A stretch of 64,000 bases of DNA from Alphaproteobacteria bacterium PA4. Lineage in GTDB: Bacteria; Pseudomonadota; Alphaproteobacteria; Sphingomonadales; Sphingomonadaceae. Shown in pieces: positions 39,308 through 49,913 of this stretch. The notes beneath the pieces were generated by a model that was not told the DNA's origin, searched no databases, and saw only the letters and a list, made by a program, of their open reading frames with translations. Position numbers and translations under genes: made by a program. Every line of letters starts with the position of its first letter. Position 1 is the first letter of the stretch. The DNA lies in NCBI GenBank assembly GCA_002256005.1, contig NKIQ01000014.1:1-64000 (forward strand), written 5' to 3'.

Positions 39308-40372
39308 ATGCGCAGATCGCTTGTTTGGAACGCTGGCACTTTCCTGCTGCTGGCAGCTTGTTCAGCCAGCACAGTGCCGCCGCAGCCGCCGCTTGTGAGC
39401 GTGGCGATTGCGGTGCCAGCAGCGGCCGGTAGCGATTCCGGCTTTACCGGTGTCGTGCGCGCTCGCATCGAAGCCGCCCCCGGCTTCCGGGTGGGCGGCA
39501 AGATCAGCGCCCGGCTGGTGGATGCCGGACAGACAGTCCGCGCCGGCCAGCCCCTGTTCCGGCTGGCGCCGGAAGATTATGACCTTGCCACCGCTGCCGC
39601 GCAGGATCGGGTGCGCGCTGCACAGGCCGATGTCGACCGCACGGTGGCAGACGAACGGCGGTTGCGCGGTCTGGTCGACAGCGGCGCGGTTTCGGCATCG
39701 GCCTATGACGGCATCAAGGCGGCACGCGACGCCGCCATAGCCAATCTGGCGGCCGGCAGGGCCAATGCCGCGAGCGTGGCCAACAATGGCCGATACACCA
39801 GCCTGCTGGCCGATGCCGACGGCGTCGTGACCGAAATCCTGGCGGAATCCGGCCAGGTCGTGGCCGCCGGCACCCCGGTGCTGCGGCTGGCCCGGGCCGG
39901 TGCACGCGAGGCGCTGGTATCGATACCCGAAACCAGGGTTGCCGGTCTGCCACGCCGTGCCCTGGCCCTGCCCTATGGCGGTGGTGCGGCGATCCCGGCG
40001 CATCTGCGCGAAGTGGCCGGGGCGGCGGACCCTGTCACCCGCAGCTTCCAGGCCCGTTATGTGCTGGAAAGCGGAGCGCCGCCGCCGTTGGGCACCACCA
40101 TCACCATCAGCCTGTCTGCCGAGCGGACAAATCTGGTGGCTGTGCCGCTGGCCGCTGTCGTCGACTTTGGCCGTGGTCCCGGCGTGTGGCTGATCGACGC
40201 CGACATGCGGGTCAAGCTTGTGCCAGTGCGGATGCAGCGCCTGACCGAGGAAAGCGCGCTGGTGCCGGCCACCGCCCTGCCGGTGGGCAGCCGCATTGTG
40301 GCCCTTGGCGGCCATTTGCTGCGCGCCGGCCAGCGGGTGCGTTTGGCGCATGACGCGACGGTGCGGTCATGA
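39308..40372 (+). CDS. RND efflux periplasmic adaptor subunit
   Basis: Lipobox LLAACSAS; GGKISARLVDAGQTVRAGQPLFRLAPEDY. Confidence 0.92.
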   Translation: MRRSLVWNAGTFLLLAACSASTVPPQPPLVSVAIAVPAAAGSDSGFTGVVRARIEAAPGFRVGGKISARLVDAGQTVRAGQPLFRLAPEDYDLATAAAQDRVRAAQADVDRTVADERRLRGLVDSGAVSASAYDGIKAARDAAIANLAAGRANAASVANNGRYTSLLADADGVVTEILAESGQVVAAGTPVLRLARAGAREALVSIPETRVAGLPRRALALPYGGGAAIPAHLREVAGAADPVTRSFQARYVLESGAPPPLGTTITISLSAERTNLVAVPLAAVVDFGRGPGVWLIDADMRVKLVPVRMQRLTEESALVPATALPVGSRIVALGGHLLRAGQRVRLAHDATVRS

Positions 40373-43300
40373 AGGGGCCCAATCTTTCCGCCATCGCGGT
40401 CAAGGAACCGTCGGTCACCCTGTTCCTGATGATCGCCATCATCGCGGCGGGCCTGTTCGCCTTCTTCCAGCTGGGCCGGGCGGAAGACCCGAACTTTACC
40501 GTGAAGACGATGACGGTAACGGCGCTATGGCCCGGCGCCACCGCGCGCGAGATGCAGGACCAGGTCGCCGACCGGATGGAAAAGCGGCTGCAGGAGCTGC
40601 GTTACTACGACAAGGTGGAAACCCAGACCCGTCCGGGCCTGACCACGCTGACGTTGAGCCTGAAAGACTCAACGCCCCCCGCCGCCGTGCCGGACCAATT
40701 CTATCAGGCCCGCAAGAAGCTGGGCGACGAAGTCATCAACCTGCCGCGCGGCGTGATCGGCCCGATCGCGAATGACGAATATTCCGATGTGTTCTTTTCG
40801 CTGATCGCCGTGCAGGCCAGGGGGCTGCCGCACCGGGCGCTGGTGGCGCAGGCCGAGGCCATCCGCAGCCAGCTGCAGCATGTCGATGGCGTCAAGAAGG
40901 TCACGCTGATCGGCGAGCAGCGGCAGCGCATCTTTGTCGACATCAGCCAGCGCCGGCTGGCCACATTGGGCCTTGCGCCCGATGCGCTGCTGGCGGCGCT
41001 GGCCAATCAGAATCTGCTGCAACCGGTGGGCGAGGTGCAAACCGGCTCGCGCGCCATCAGCCTGCGGGTGACCGGCGCCTTTGACGATGTGGCCGCAGTG
41101 CAGGCCACCCCCATTGCCGTGGAGGGCCGGGTGCTGCGAGTGGGGGACATTGCCGACGTGCGGCGCGGTTATGAAGACCCGGCCAGCTATCTGGTGCGGC
41201 ACAATGGCCAAGCCGCGCTGATCCTGGGCGTGGTGATGCGCGAGAACCACAATGGCACGACCCTTGGCGCAGCGTTGAAGGCCAAGCTGGCCGAAGTCCG
41301 CAGCGGGCTTCCGCTTGGCATCAGCGTCACCGAAGTGGCCGACCAAGCCGCCAACATCGCCGAGGCCTATGGCGAGTTCATGCTGAAGTTCGCCGTGGCG
41401 CTGGGCGTGGTGATGGCAGTCAGCCTCCTCGCGCTGGGCTGGCGGGTGGGGATTGTGGTGGCGCTGTCAGTGCCGCTCACGCTCGCTGCCGTGTTCGTCA
41501 TCATGCTGATGACCGACCGCCAGTTCGACCGCATCACGCTTGGCGCCCTCATCCTCAGCCTGGGCCTGCTGGTGGATGATGCAATCATCGCCATCGAAAT
41601 GATGGTCGTGAAGCTGGAGGAAGGCTTCAGCCGGGTGGCCGCCGCCACCTTCGCCTGGGGCGCCACCGCAGCCCCGATGCTGGCCGGCACGTTGGTCACG
41701 GTGATCGGTTTCCTGCCGGTGGGCTTTGCCCGCTCCACGGCCGGCGAATATGCCGGCAACATCTTCTGGATCGTCGGCTTTGCGCTGGCCATCTCCTGGG
41801 TGGTTGCCGTCTATTTCACCCCTTATCTGGGCGTGAAGTTGCTGCCCGACATCGCGCCGGTGCCCGGCGGCCATGAGGGCATCTATGCCACCCCGCGCTA
41901 TCGCCGCTTGCGCGCCGCGATCAGCCGCAGCGTGGCCAACCGCGGCCGCGTGGCGCTGCTGGTGGTGGCGGCCTTTGCCATCGCCGGCGTGGTGCTGGCT
42001 CTCGCCGTGCCCAAGCAGTTCTTCCCCTCGTCAGACCGGCCGGAGCTGATCGCCGAAGTCTATCTGCCGCATGGATCGAGCCTTGAAGCCACTGGCAAAG
42101 TGGTGGCGCGGCTGGAACATGACCTGACCCGGCAGCCGGAGGCCCGTTTCGTCGATTCCTATGTCGGCGGCGGCGCCCCGCGCTTTTTCCTGTCGCTGAA
42201 CCCGGAGCCTCTGGACCCCAGCTTTGCCAAGCTGATCATCCTGACATCCGATGCCGAAGCCCGCGACCGGCTGAAGGCCCGGCTGGAAGCCCTGGTGGCT
42301 GACGGCCGTTACCCCGAAGCGCGGGTGCGGGTGCTGACCTTGCTGTTCGGCCCGCCGGTGCCCTATCCGGTGGCCTTTCGGGTGTCCGGCCCGGATCCGC
42401 TGGTGCTGCGCGGCCTTGCCGAAAAGGTCGCTGCCGCGATGCGCAGCAACCCCGATGCGGTGGCCGTGAACACCGACTGGGGCGACCGCACGCCCAATTT
42501 GGTGCTGGCCCTTGATCAGGACCGGCTGCGCCTGCTGGGCCTGGACCCGGCGGCGGTGGCGCGGCAGGTGGCAGCGCTGGTGTCGGGCGTGACCGTTGCC
42601 CAGGCCCGCACCGGCGATCGCACCACCGATGTGGTGGTGCGCCTGCCACAGGCCGAACGGCGCGGGCTGGCGCATATCGGTGACCTGGTGATTGCCACCA
42701 ACGATGGCCGGCCGGTGACGCTGTCGCAGGTGGCGCGGCTGGTGCCATCGATGGAAGACCCGCTGCTGAAGCGCCACGATCGGGTGCCGACCATCACGGT
42801 CAGGGCCGATGTGAAACCTGGGCTGCAGCCGCCCGACGTGACCGCCACGATCATGCCGGCGCTGGCGCCGATCATCACCGCCCTGCCCGCTGGCTATCAC
42901 ATCACGCCCGCAGGTTCGGTGGAGGAATCGGGCAAGGCCAATGCCGCCCTGCTGCCGCTGTTCCCGATCATGATCGGACTGATGCTGACGGTGATCATGC
43001 TGCAGACCCGCAGCTTCCGCCTGACCGGGCTGGTGTTTGCCACCGCCCCGCTGGGCCTGCTGGGGGCGGTGCCAGCGCTGCTGCTGACCGGGATGCCCTT
43101 TGGTTTCAACGCCATATTGGGGCTGATCGGCCTGGCCGGCATCTTGATGCGCAACACGCTGATCCTGGTGGACCAGATTGATGCGGAACGGGCACGCGGA
43201 CTGGCAGCCGAGGCCGCCGTGATCGAAGCCACGGTGCGGCGCGCCCGGCCGGTGCTGCTGACCGCGCTGGCCGCAGTGCTGGCCTTCCTGCCGCTGACCC

Positions 43301-43440
43301 TGTCCAGCTTCTGGGGCCCGCTGGCCGTGGTGCTGATCGGCGGCACCCTGGTGGGCACTGCCCTCACCCTGTTCTTCCTGCCGGCGCTTTACGCGCTGTG
43401 GATGCTTGGTCGCCGCCAGCAGGACGCGGCGACCGCCTGA
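40369..43440 (+). CDS. RND efflux transporter permease subunit (AcrB family)
   Basis: 1023 aa; LILSLGLLVDDAIIAIEMM; GATAAPMLAGTLVTVIGFLPVGF; GLAGILMRNTLILVDQI. Confidence 0.96.
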   Translation: MKGPNLSAIAVKEPSVTLFLMIAIIAAGLFAFFQLGRAEDPNFTVKTMTVTALWPGATAREMQDQVADRMEKRLQELRYYDKVETQTRPGLTTLTLSLKDSTPPAAVPDQFYQARKKLGDEVINLPRGVIGPIANDEYSDVFFSLIAVQARGLPHRALVAQAEAIRSQLQHVDGVKKVTLIGEQRQRIFVDISQRRLATLGLAPDALLAALANQNLLQPVGEVQTGSRAISLRVTGAFDDVAAVQATPIAVEGRVLRVGDIADVRRGYEDPASYLVRHNGQAALILGVVMRENHNGTTLGAALKAKLAEVRSGLPLGISVTEVADQAANIAEAYGEFMLKFAVALGVVMAVSLLALGWRVGIVVALSVPLTLAAVFVIMLMTDRQFDRITLGALILSLGLLVDDAIIAIEMMVVKLEEGFSRVAAATFAWGATAAPMLAGTLVTVIGFLPVGFARSTAGEYAGNIFWIVGFALAISWVVAVYFTPYLGVKLLPDIAPVPGGHEGIYATPRYRRLRAAISRSVANRGRVALLVVAAFAIAGVVLALAVPKQFFPSSDRPELIAEVYLPHGSSLEATGKVVARLEHDLTRQPEARFVDSYVGGGAPRFFLSLNPEPLDPSFAKLIILTSDAEARDRLKARLEALVADGRYPEARVRVLTLLFGPPVPYPVAFRVSGPDPLVLRGLAEKVAAAMRSNPDAVAVNTDWGDRTPNLVLALDQDRLRLLGLDPAAVARQVAALVSGVTVAQARTGDRTTDVVVRLPQAERRGLAHIGDLVIATNDGRPVTLSQVARLVPSMEDPLLKRHDRVPTITVRADVKPGLQPPDVTATIMPALAPIITALPAGYHITPAGSVEESGKANAALLPLFPIMIGLMLTVIMLQTRSFRLTGLVFATAPLGLLGAVPALLLTGMPFGFNAILGLIGLAGILMRNTLILVDQIDAERARGLAAEAAVIEATVRRARPVLLTALAAVLAFLPLTLSSFWGPLAVVLIGGTLVGTALTLFFLPALYALWMLGRRQQDAATA

Positions 43441-43472
43441 ACCTGTCACCCTTGCACCATGGGAGAATGACC

Positions 43473-43637
43473 ATGAACACGCGATGGAGCCGGCTGATGG
43501 CCTGGCTGACCTGGCTGGTCGAAGTGCTCGATCCGCCGTCGCCGCTGGAGCAGATGGCAGCGCGGGTCCGCCAATTGGAAACGCAACTTGCCGCACAGAG
43601 CGCCACCGCCGCTGTCGGCGCACCGGAGCAACGCTGA
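43473..43637 (+). CDS. Small 54-aa protein between RND pump and NmrA gene
   Basis: MNTRWSRLMAWLTWLVEVLDPPSPLEQMAARVRQLETQLAAQ...; GGGAGA upstream; stop overlaps next start (TGATG). Confidence 0.65.
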   Translation: MNTRWSRLMAWLTWLVEVLDPPSPLEQMAARVRQLETQLAAQSATAAVGAPEQR

Positions 43638-44686
43638 TGACCAGACCTCTCATCCTTGTCACTGGCGCATCGGGCAACACCGGCAGCGCTGTTGCCACCG
43701 AACTACTGGCCAAGGGCATGGCCGTGCGCATTCTGGTGCGCCGCCTTGACGACCGTGCCCAGGCCTTGCGCCGGCTGGGCGCCGAGGTCGCCATCGCTGA
43801 TCTGAATGACCGCCGGCAAGTGAATGGCGCCATGGCCGGCGTGCAACGCGCCTGGTTCGTGCCACCCTATGCCGCCACCATGGCGCACAGCGCGCGCATC
43901 TTCGCCGAACTGGCCGCCGCACATCGGCTGGAAGCGGTGGCGGTGATGAGCCAGTGGATCGCCAGCCCGGACCATCCGGCGCTGCTGACCCGGCTGCATG
44001 CCGAGGTGGATGCCGTTTTCGCGCAGCGGCCAGAGGCATTCATCGCGATCGCGCCCGGCTATTTTGCCGACAATTATCTGCGGCTGATCGATTTTGCCGG
44101 CCTGCTGGGCATTTTGCCCAATTTGACCGGGAATAGCCGCAACGCGCCGCCTTCGAACGAGGATATTGCCCGGGTTGCCGCCGCCACCCTGGTCGATCCG
44201 GCCCCCCATATCGGCCAGCGTTATCGGCCCACCGGGCCGGAACTGCTGAATGTGCCGGAGATGGCGGCCATCCTGTCCACCGTGCTGGGCCACAAGGTGC
44301 GATCGGTGCCGATGCCGTTCTGGCTGTTCCTGAAGGCGGCGCGACTGCAAGGCGTGCCGGCCTTCGATCTGGACAGCCTGTCTTATTATGTGCGCGACCA
44401 CCGCGAGGGCGCCTTTGCGCTTGGCGCCCCCAATGATCATGTGCTGCGGGTGACTGGTCAGCCGGCCGAGCCCTTTGCAGTGACCGCCGCCCGCTATGCC
44501 CGGTTGCCCAAGGCGCAACGCTCCCCGGCGCGGGTGCTGCAGGCTTGGCTGGATTTCATGCGCACGCCCTTCAGTCCCGGCCTCGACCTTGCACGATACG
44601 AGCGGCAAGCGGGTTTCGCCCAACCGGCCCTTACCCGTTATGCGATGGACAATGGCGCCTGGCGCTCGCTGGTGGACGCCGGCTGA
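43637..44686 (+). CDS. NmrA/SDR-like NAD(P)-binding protein
   Basis: LILVTGASGNTGSAVATELLAKGMAVRILVRR. Confidence 0.9.
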   Translation: MTRPLILVTGASGNTGSAVATELLAKGMAVRILVRRLDDRAQALRRLGAEVAIADLNDRRQVNGAMAGVQRAWFVPPYAATMAHSARIFAELAAAHRLEAVAVMSQWIASPDHPALLTRLHAEVDAVFAQRPEAFIAIAPGYFADNYLRLIDFAGLLGILPNLTGNSRNAPPSNEDIARVAAATLVDPAPHIGQRYRPTGPELLNVPEMAAILSTVLGHKVRSVPMPFWLFLKAARLQGVPAFDLDSLSYYVRDHREGAFALGAPNDHVLRVTGQPAEPFAVTAARYARLPKAQRSPARVLQAWLDFMRTPFSPGLDLARYERQAGFAQPALTRYAMDNGAWRSLVDAG

Positions 44687-44697
44687 ACCGTGCGTCG

Positions 44698-45630
44698 CTA
44701 TCCGGCCACCGGCAGCCGGCCATTGCGCAGGCTGCCGGGGGTATAGCCGAAATGCTGCCGGAAAGCGTTGGCCAGATGCGCCTCGCTGGCAAAGCCATGG
44801 TCCGCGGCAATGGCCAGCAGCGGCAGCCGGGAGCGCAACACCGCCCGGCGCGCCTGATCAAGCCTGATCCTGAGCACATATTGGTAAGGCGACAGGCCCG
44901 TCGCTTGCCGGAACTGCCGGCTGAAATGCGGCATGCTGAGCCCCAGCAGATCAGCCAGCGCCTGCACCGTCAGGCTGTCGCCATGGCAGGCCAGGATATG
45001 CTCTTCTACCTTGCGCAACTGGGCACGGGTGAGGCCATAATTCCAGCGCAGACCGTTGTCGCCGCCTTCGGCATGATGGCGCAGCAGATGCCGGGCGATG
45101 CTGAGGCCCAGCGCCTCGGCGCGCAAATCGGCCAGGCCGCCTTCGTCCAGCAGGACGTCATGCACTTCGCGCATCAGGCCCCCCAGCGCGGGATCATCAT
45201 TACTCAGGAACGTCGGTCGCAGCCGGGGCGCCGGACCGGGCCGGTCGGGCAGCTCGGCCAGAACGTCCGGATCCAGGATCACGTTCATGTACTGCAGCGG
45301 CGTATCGGTGCGGGTGGACAGCGTCATGCCAGCGGGCACCACGGCCACCATGCCTTTTGTCATGGTTTCGCGGCGGCGCTCCCGTTCCAGCCGGCGCTCA
45401 TTGATGCCGCTGGACAGGGTGAACGACAGCACATGATGGCGGTGGCTGACCTGATGCACATCCAGAAAAGGCTGGGTTTCCAGATCGGCCTGCATCGCGC
45501 CCCAACGACGCCCGGCACTGCTCACCATTGGCGCCCGGTTGGCGAACAGTCGGGTGCGGACCCGGCCATCGCGCAGGTCAATGCCGGCATCGGCACGGTC
45601 GGCAGCCTTGTTGGCAATGGATGCGGCCAT
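44698..45630 (-). CDS. AraC-family transcriptional regulator
   Basis: C-terminal double HTH: LTVQALADLLGLSMPHFSRQFRQATGLSPYQYVLRIRLDQARRAV. Confidence 0.92.
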   Translation of the reverse strand: MAASIANKAADRADAGIDLRDGRVRTRLFANRAPMVSSAGRRWGAMQADLETQPFLDVHQVSHRHHVLSFTLSSGINERRLERERRRETMTKGMVAVVPAGMTLSTRTDTPLQYMNVILDPDVLAELPDRPGPAPRLRPTFLSNDDPALGGLMREVHDVLLDEGGLADLRAEALGLSIARHLLRHHAEGGDNGLRWNYGLTRAQLRKVEEHILACHGDSLTVQALADLLGLSMPHFSRQFRQATGLSPYQYVLRIRLDQARRAVLRSRLPLLAIAADHGFASEAHLANAFRQHFGYTPGSLRNGRLPVAG

Positions 45631-45669
45631 GGCCACGCTCCTTTCCCCTCGCGGATTACATCATGCCCG

Positions 45670-46482
45670 TCAGGCAAACTCAAGTTCGGCAGCAACGCCG
45701 GCCACGTTGAGAGCAACAAGGTCCTGCAACAGGTAACCGGGAAAACGGGCCTGGATGGCGGCTACCAGATTGGCAGACAGTTCCGGCGTCAGGCGGGACC
45801 GGCGCAGGGCTGTGGCGACCAGACCACGCAAGGTTTCGATATAGTCGCGTTGGGCATCGATCAGAACAGGCCCACCCGGCTGGCCATGGCCCGGATAGAT
45901 CCGGCGGGCATCGCCGTGCAGGGCGTCAAGCCGCGCCAACTGGTGGAGCCATTCAAACGACCGTCCCTCCGCCAGCCAGGGGTGGCAGCCGGCATAAACC
46001 AGGTCGGACACGATCAGCGCATCGGTCTGCGGCAGGCGGATGATGCCGTCGTTGCCTGACTCGCCGGCGCCCAGCTCATCGACGATCAGCTCGATATCGT
46101 CGATCCAAAACCGTTCGCCCGGTTCCAGAACGCCATCGGGCATCCGGGTGGTGGCAGGATAATCGCTGCCATGGATCGGCGCCCAGTAAGCGCGCTTGTC
46201 GGCCTCGATATCGGCAATGCTGGCGGCGGTGCGCCGCGTGGCCAGCACCGGCGCGTCAAGACCATCCAGCAAGGCGCCGGTGCCGTTGAAATGGTCGGGA
46301 TGCGGGTGGGTGATCAGCACTGCCGCCACCGGCTTGCCGATGGCCAGCACCCGGCGCCTGAGCGCAAGGGCCGCCGAAACGAGGAACTGGGTATCGACGA
46401 CAACCAGCGAACGGGCGCCTTCGATGATGAAGCTGTTGACCAGAAACGCACTTTCCGGCGCGCTGTGGACATGAACCTGCAC
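45670..46482 (-). CDS. MBL-fold metallo-hydrolase
   Basis: ITHPHPDHFNG; IYPGHG; SD AGGAG before GTG at 46482. Confidence 0.9.
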   Translation of the reverse strand: MQVHVHSAPESAFLVNSFIIEGARSLVVVDTQFLVSAALALRRRVLAIGKPVAAVLITHPHPDHFNGTGALLDGLDAPVLATRRTAASIADIEADKRAYWAPIHGSDYPATTRMPDGVLEPGERFWIDDIELIVDELGAGESGNDGIIRLPQTDALIVSDLVYAGCHPWLAEGRSFEWLHQLARLDALHGDARRIYPGHGQPGGPVLIDAQRDYIETLRGLVATALRRSRLTPELSANLVAAIQARFPGYLLQDLVALNVAGVAAELEFA

Positions 46483-46586
46483 TGTGCATTCTCCTGTCAC
46501 TTGGGGCGGGTGACAGGGGTGACCTTAATGTCGGCGAGGCGCAGCGGCCTTGCAAAATCCAATCATTTTGAACATGGCCGCGCCGG

Positions 46587-47024
46587 TCAGGCGCTGGCCT
46601 GCTGGCGTGCCATGCACTGGTTCACCGCGGCAAGATAGCAGTCCACGATGGCGCGCTCTTCCTGTGTCATGGCTGCGGCCATGCTGGTCATGGCTTCCGA
46701 AACCGGCAGCAGATCGAGCCCAGCCTTTTCCATGGCGATGGGTGTCAGCGAGACCAACATGCTGCGGCGATCCCTGGGGTTGGGCCGGCGAACGATCAGC
46801 TTCTTGCCTTCCAGCCGATCCAGCAGGGCGGTGACCGAAGCGGACGGCATGGACAGCATTATCCCCAGCGCGCCGGGAGACAGTTCGCCCGCCACCTGAA
46901 TCTGCTCAAGTGCGGCCACTTCTGCCAGGCCGATCTTCATGCGGCGGCCGGCAAAGGAGGTGAAGCTGAACAACAGCGCGGCATGGCGTTGCCAGGCAAG
47001 GGTCAGGTCTTGCGGATCGGACAT
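46587..47024 (-). CDS. MarR-family transcriptional regulator
   Basis: MLSMPSASVTALLDRLEGKKLIVRRPNPRDRRSMLVSLT. Confidence 0.92.
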   Translation of the reverse strand: MSDPQDLTLAWQRHAALLFSFTSFAGRRMKIGLAEVAALEQIQVAGELSPGALGIMLSMPSASVTALLDRLEGKKLIVRRPNPRDRRSMLVSLTPIAMEKAGLDLLPVSEAMTSMAAAMTQEERAIVDCYLAAVNQCMARQQASA

Positions 47025-47190
47025 TTGTCTCGTCTTTCGAGATTATAGGCAAACTTTGGTTCGTGGCGGCTCTGTCCGATATTAATGGGCTGGCGCATCA
47101 GAACAACAGCCGATCGTGTTGTGATTGCAGGCGATTGCCCGTGGCACTGCCGGCGACCGTTGGTGTGAGGGTCCAGGGAAGGAACGCCAT

Positions 47191-47940
47191 ATGCTCAGAT
47201 CAAGATCTCGCCAGCTGGCCGTGGTGGTGGCACTGGTGTTGATGCTGGTCCTCAATCTGTGGCTGGAGGCCCATGCCACCGATCTGGCTGCTGCCGGCCG
47301 CCGCGGCATGTATGCGCAAAACCCCAATGCCTTTGCGCCGCATCCGTTCAGCTTTGCAATCTGGCTGCCGATCTTTGTTGGTGCCATCGGCTTCACCTTG
47401 TTCCAGGCCTTGCCGCAGTACCGCGCAAATCCGGTGCTGGACCGGGTCGGCACCAGCATGGCCGCTGGCTATGGCCTGGTGGCGCTGACCGCATTGGTGG
47501 CCCTGCCATTGAGCAATATCCTGGTCGCGCTGGCGCTGCTGGCCATGGTGACGGCACTCTATGCGGCCAGGGGCTGCGACGCCGGCGCCGGCCGCTGGCT
47601 GGTGCGCGCGCCGGCTGGCCTGTTCACCGGCTGGCTGGTGGTGGCCACCACGCTGAACCTGTGCCAGCTGCTGACCAGCCAGGGGCTGGTCATCGACGCC
47701 CGCCTTGCAGCCTTGCTGATGCTGGGTGCCGCCCTCGCTGGTCAGGACATCGTCCGCCGCAGCGGCGAACCGGCAGTGGCCGTCGCCATCATCTGGGCCT
47801 TCGGCGGAATTCTGGCCGCCCATCCCGGTGAAGGCCAGCTGTGGGCGGCAGCCGGCATCGGCTTGCTGGTGCTGGCCGCGCGATTTCAGGTCCATCGCCC
47901 GATTGCGCCGGCGCGCCCGCCGGTCGCGGCAGGCCCATGA
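47191..47940 (+). CDS. TspO/MBR-like multi-TM protein
   Basis: PFSFAIWLPIFVGAIGFTLFQALPQYRANPVLDRVG; ~7 hydrophobic segments. Confidence 0.6.
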   Translation: MLRSRSRQLAVVVALVLMLVLNLWLEAHATDLAAAGRRGMYAQNPNAFAPHPFSFAIWLPIFVGAIGFTLFQALPQYRANPVLDRVGTSMAAGYGLVALTALVALPLSNILVALALLAMVTALYAARGCDAGAGRWLVRAPAGLFTGWLVVATTLNLCQLLTSQGLVIDARLAALLMLGAALAGQDIVRRSGEPAVAVAIIWAFGGILAAHPGEGQLWAAAGIGLLVLAARFQVHRPIAPARPPVAAGP

Positions 47941-48001
47941 TGTCCCGACGGGCGCGCACCCGGGCAGCGCACGATCGGCGACCGCGAGGAAAAGGATAAC
48001 C

Positions 48002-49813
48002 ATGACCAAATTGTCGGTGCGGCTGGCCGCTTTGGCGCCGCTCATTCTGGCTGCAACCAGCGCGCCTGCCGCGCGGGCACAGCCCAGCTTGCCAGCTGCC
48101 GCTGTTGTTGCCCTGCCCGTCTACACGCTGCCTCGCAAACCCAGTGCCCTGCTGACAGATCCCGCCGCGCTTGCGGCCTTGGCCCGCCATGTGCGTCAGG
48201 ACACGAATGTCGCGCTGGCCGATCCGGCCCTGCCACCGACCCAGCGTGCGCTGTTCGAGGCGGCCGCCATCCAGGCGGCGCTGCTGCTGGGTGATTACGA
48301 CACGACACTTGATCTTGCGCGCCAGACCGCCGCCCGCGCCAAGGACGGCGCCTCATTGCCACTGGCCGGGCTGCTGACCAAGGCGTTGATGGCAGCGCGC
48401 GATGCCGGCAGCGACACCGCCGCCCGGCAGGCCGCATTTGCAACGGCCTTGCGGGCGAGCCTCGCACCCATTCCCGTCGCACTGGCCGGCGACAGGGTGC
48501 GTGCCCAGCGCGCCAGTTTTGCTGCCTTTGATCCGGCCCTTGTTGTCAGGAGTTTTGCGGCCCAGCTCGATCCCGTCTATGCCCGCCGCAACGGGCTGGA
48601 ACTGCCGCTGGCAACCGAATTGCTGGGCACCGGCTTTGCGATGCAGGTGTTGCCGGTCTACCGAGCTGTGCTGATCGAGGCGATCGATGCCTATCTGGCC
48701 ACCGCCGGTGCGCCGACAGCATCAATCTGGCCGGAACGATCGTTCGCGCTGCCCACCGGCACCGGCACGCCCATTGCCGTGGCCATCTGGGACAATGGCT
48801 TTGATCCGGCCGATTTCCCGGATCAGCGGCTGGATGCTGCCGGCTGCAGCACGCTTGCATTCGACCGGAAGTTGGCACCCGCCAGTGGCGACCTGCTGCC
48901 CGTGCCTGGCCCGTGGCGGGGCCGCGAAGCCGAACTGATCACCCTGCATCAAGGCGCCAACGACGCCAATCGCGGCCTCGACACCGAAGCGGCGCGCCAA
49001 TATCGCGAACGCTTCGCCGGCACGCCGGCCAAGGACTTGCGTGCCTTTATCGATGCCGTCGCCTTTGGTCGGCGTTACGTGCACGGCAGCCGCGTGGCGA
49101 CCATCGCGGCCGCCGGAAACCCGGCTATCCGCTTGCAGAACATCCGCATGGAAACGGAATTTTCCCTCGACGAGGATCGGATGGCGGCCTTTCCGACGGC
49201 CGTGCGCCGCGCCATCGACCATATGAAGGGCTGCGGCGTGCGCATCGCCAACCTGAGCTGGGGCATCTCGCGCAACAGCATCGAGGCCGCCTTCATTGCC
49301 AACGGGGCGGAGCCGGACCCCGCGCGCCGCCGCCAGAAGGTGGAGCGGCTGTACGGCATCGTGGCCGACGCGCTGCGTGCCGGCATCGCTTCGGCACCCG
49401 ACATTCTGTTCGTGGCCGCTGCTGGCAATGATGCTGCCGATCTCGACAATGACGAGGCTGCGCCAGCCAGCCTGACCTTGCCCAATCTCATCACTGTCGG
49501 CGCCGTTGACGCGGCAGGTCGCGCCACCGGCTTTTCGCGCAGCGGTGCTGCGGTGGCCGTGCATGCCAATGGCGTGAATGTGGCGGCAGCCCTGCCGGAT
49601 GCGCCAGGGGCGACGTTTTCCGGCACATCCGCAGCCGCCCCCTATGTCACCAATCTGGCGGCCAAGCTGCTGGCACTGCGCCCGGACCTGACGACCGCCC
49701 GGCTGGTGGCGCTGATCCGGTCCAGCGCGGATGCGCGCACGCCAGACGGGGTGTCGCTGGTCAACCCGCGCCAGGCGCGCCAGGCGCTGTCATCCGTCAG
49801 CCTTGACCCTTGA
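48002..49813 (+). CDS. Secreted S8 (subtilisin-like) serine peptidase
   Basis: Signal peptide; AVAIWDNGFDP (Asp), VHGSRVATIAAAG (His), FSGTSAAAPYVTNLAAKLLAL (Ser). Confidence 0.88.
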   Translation: MTKLSVRLAALAPLILAATSAPAARAQPSLPAAAVVALPVYTLPRKPSALLTDPAALAALARHVRQDTNVALADPALPPTQRALFEAAAIQAALLLGDYDTTLDLARQTAARAKDGASLPLAGLLTKALMAARDAGSDTAARQAAFATALRASLAPIPVALAGDRVRAQRASFAAFDPALVVRSFAAQLDPVYARRNGLELPLATELLGTGFAMQVLPVYRAVLIEAIDAYLATAGAPTASIWPERSFALPTGTGTPIAVAIWDNGFDPADFPDQRLDAAGCSTLAFDRKLAPASGDLLPVPGPWRGREAELITLHQGANDANRGLDTEAARQYRERFAGTPAKDLRAFIDAVAFGRRYVHGSRVATIAAAGNPAIRLQNIRMETEFSLDEDRMAAFPTAVRRAIDHMKGCGVRIANLSWGISRNSIEAAFIANGAEPDPARRRQKVERLYGIVADALRAGIASAPDILFVAAAGNDAADLDNDEAAPASLTLPNLITVGAVDAAGRATGFSRSGAAVAVHANGVNVAAALPDAPGATFSGTSAAAPYVTNLAAKLLALRPDLTTARLVALIRSSADARTPDGVSLVNPRQARQALSSVSLDP

Positions 49814-49913
49814 AACCGGGGCATTCTCCCCGCGCATATTCGATCGCAAGTTTCGGAGCGTTTCGAATCGGGTGTTCTTTTAAGACAAGAAGGCCAACAC
49901 AAAGGAGGCCAAC

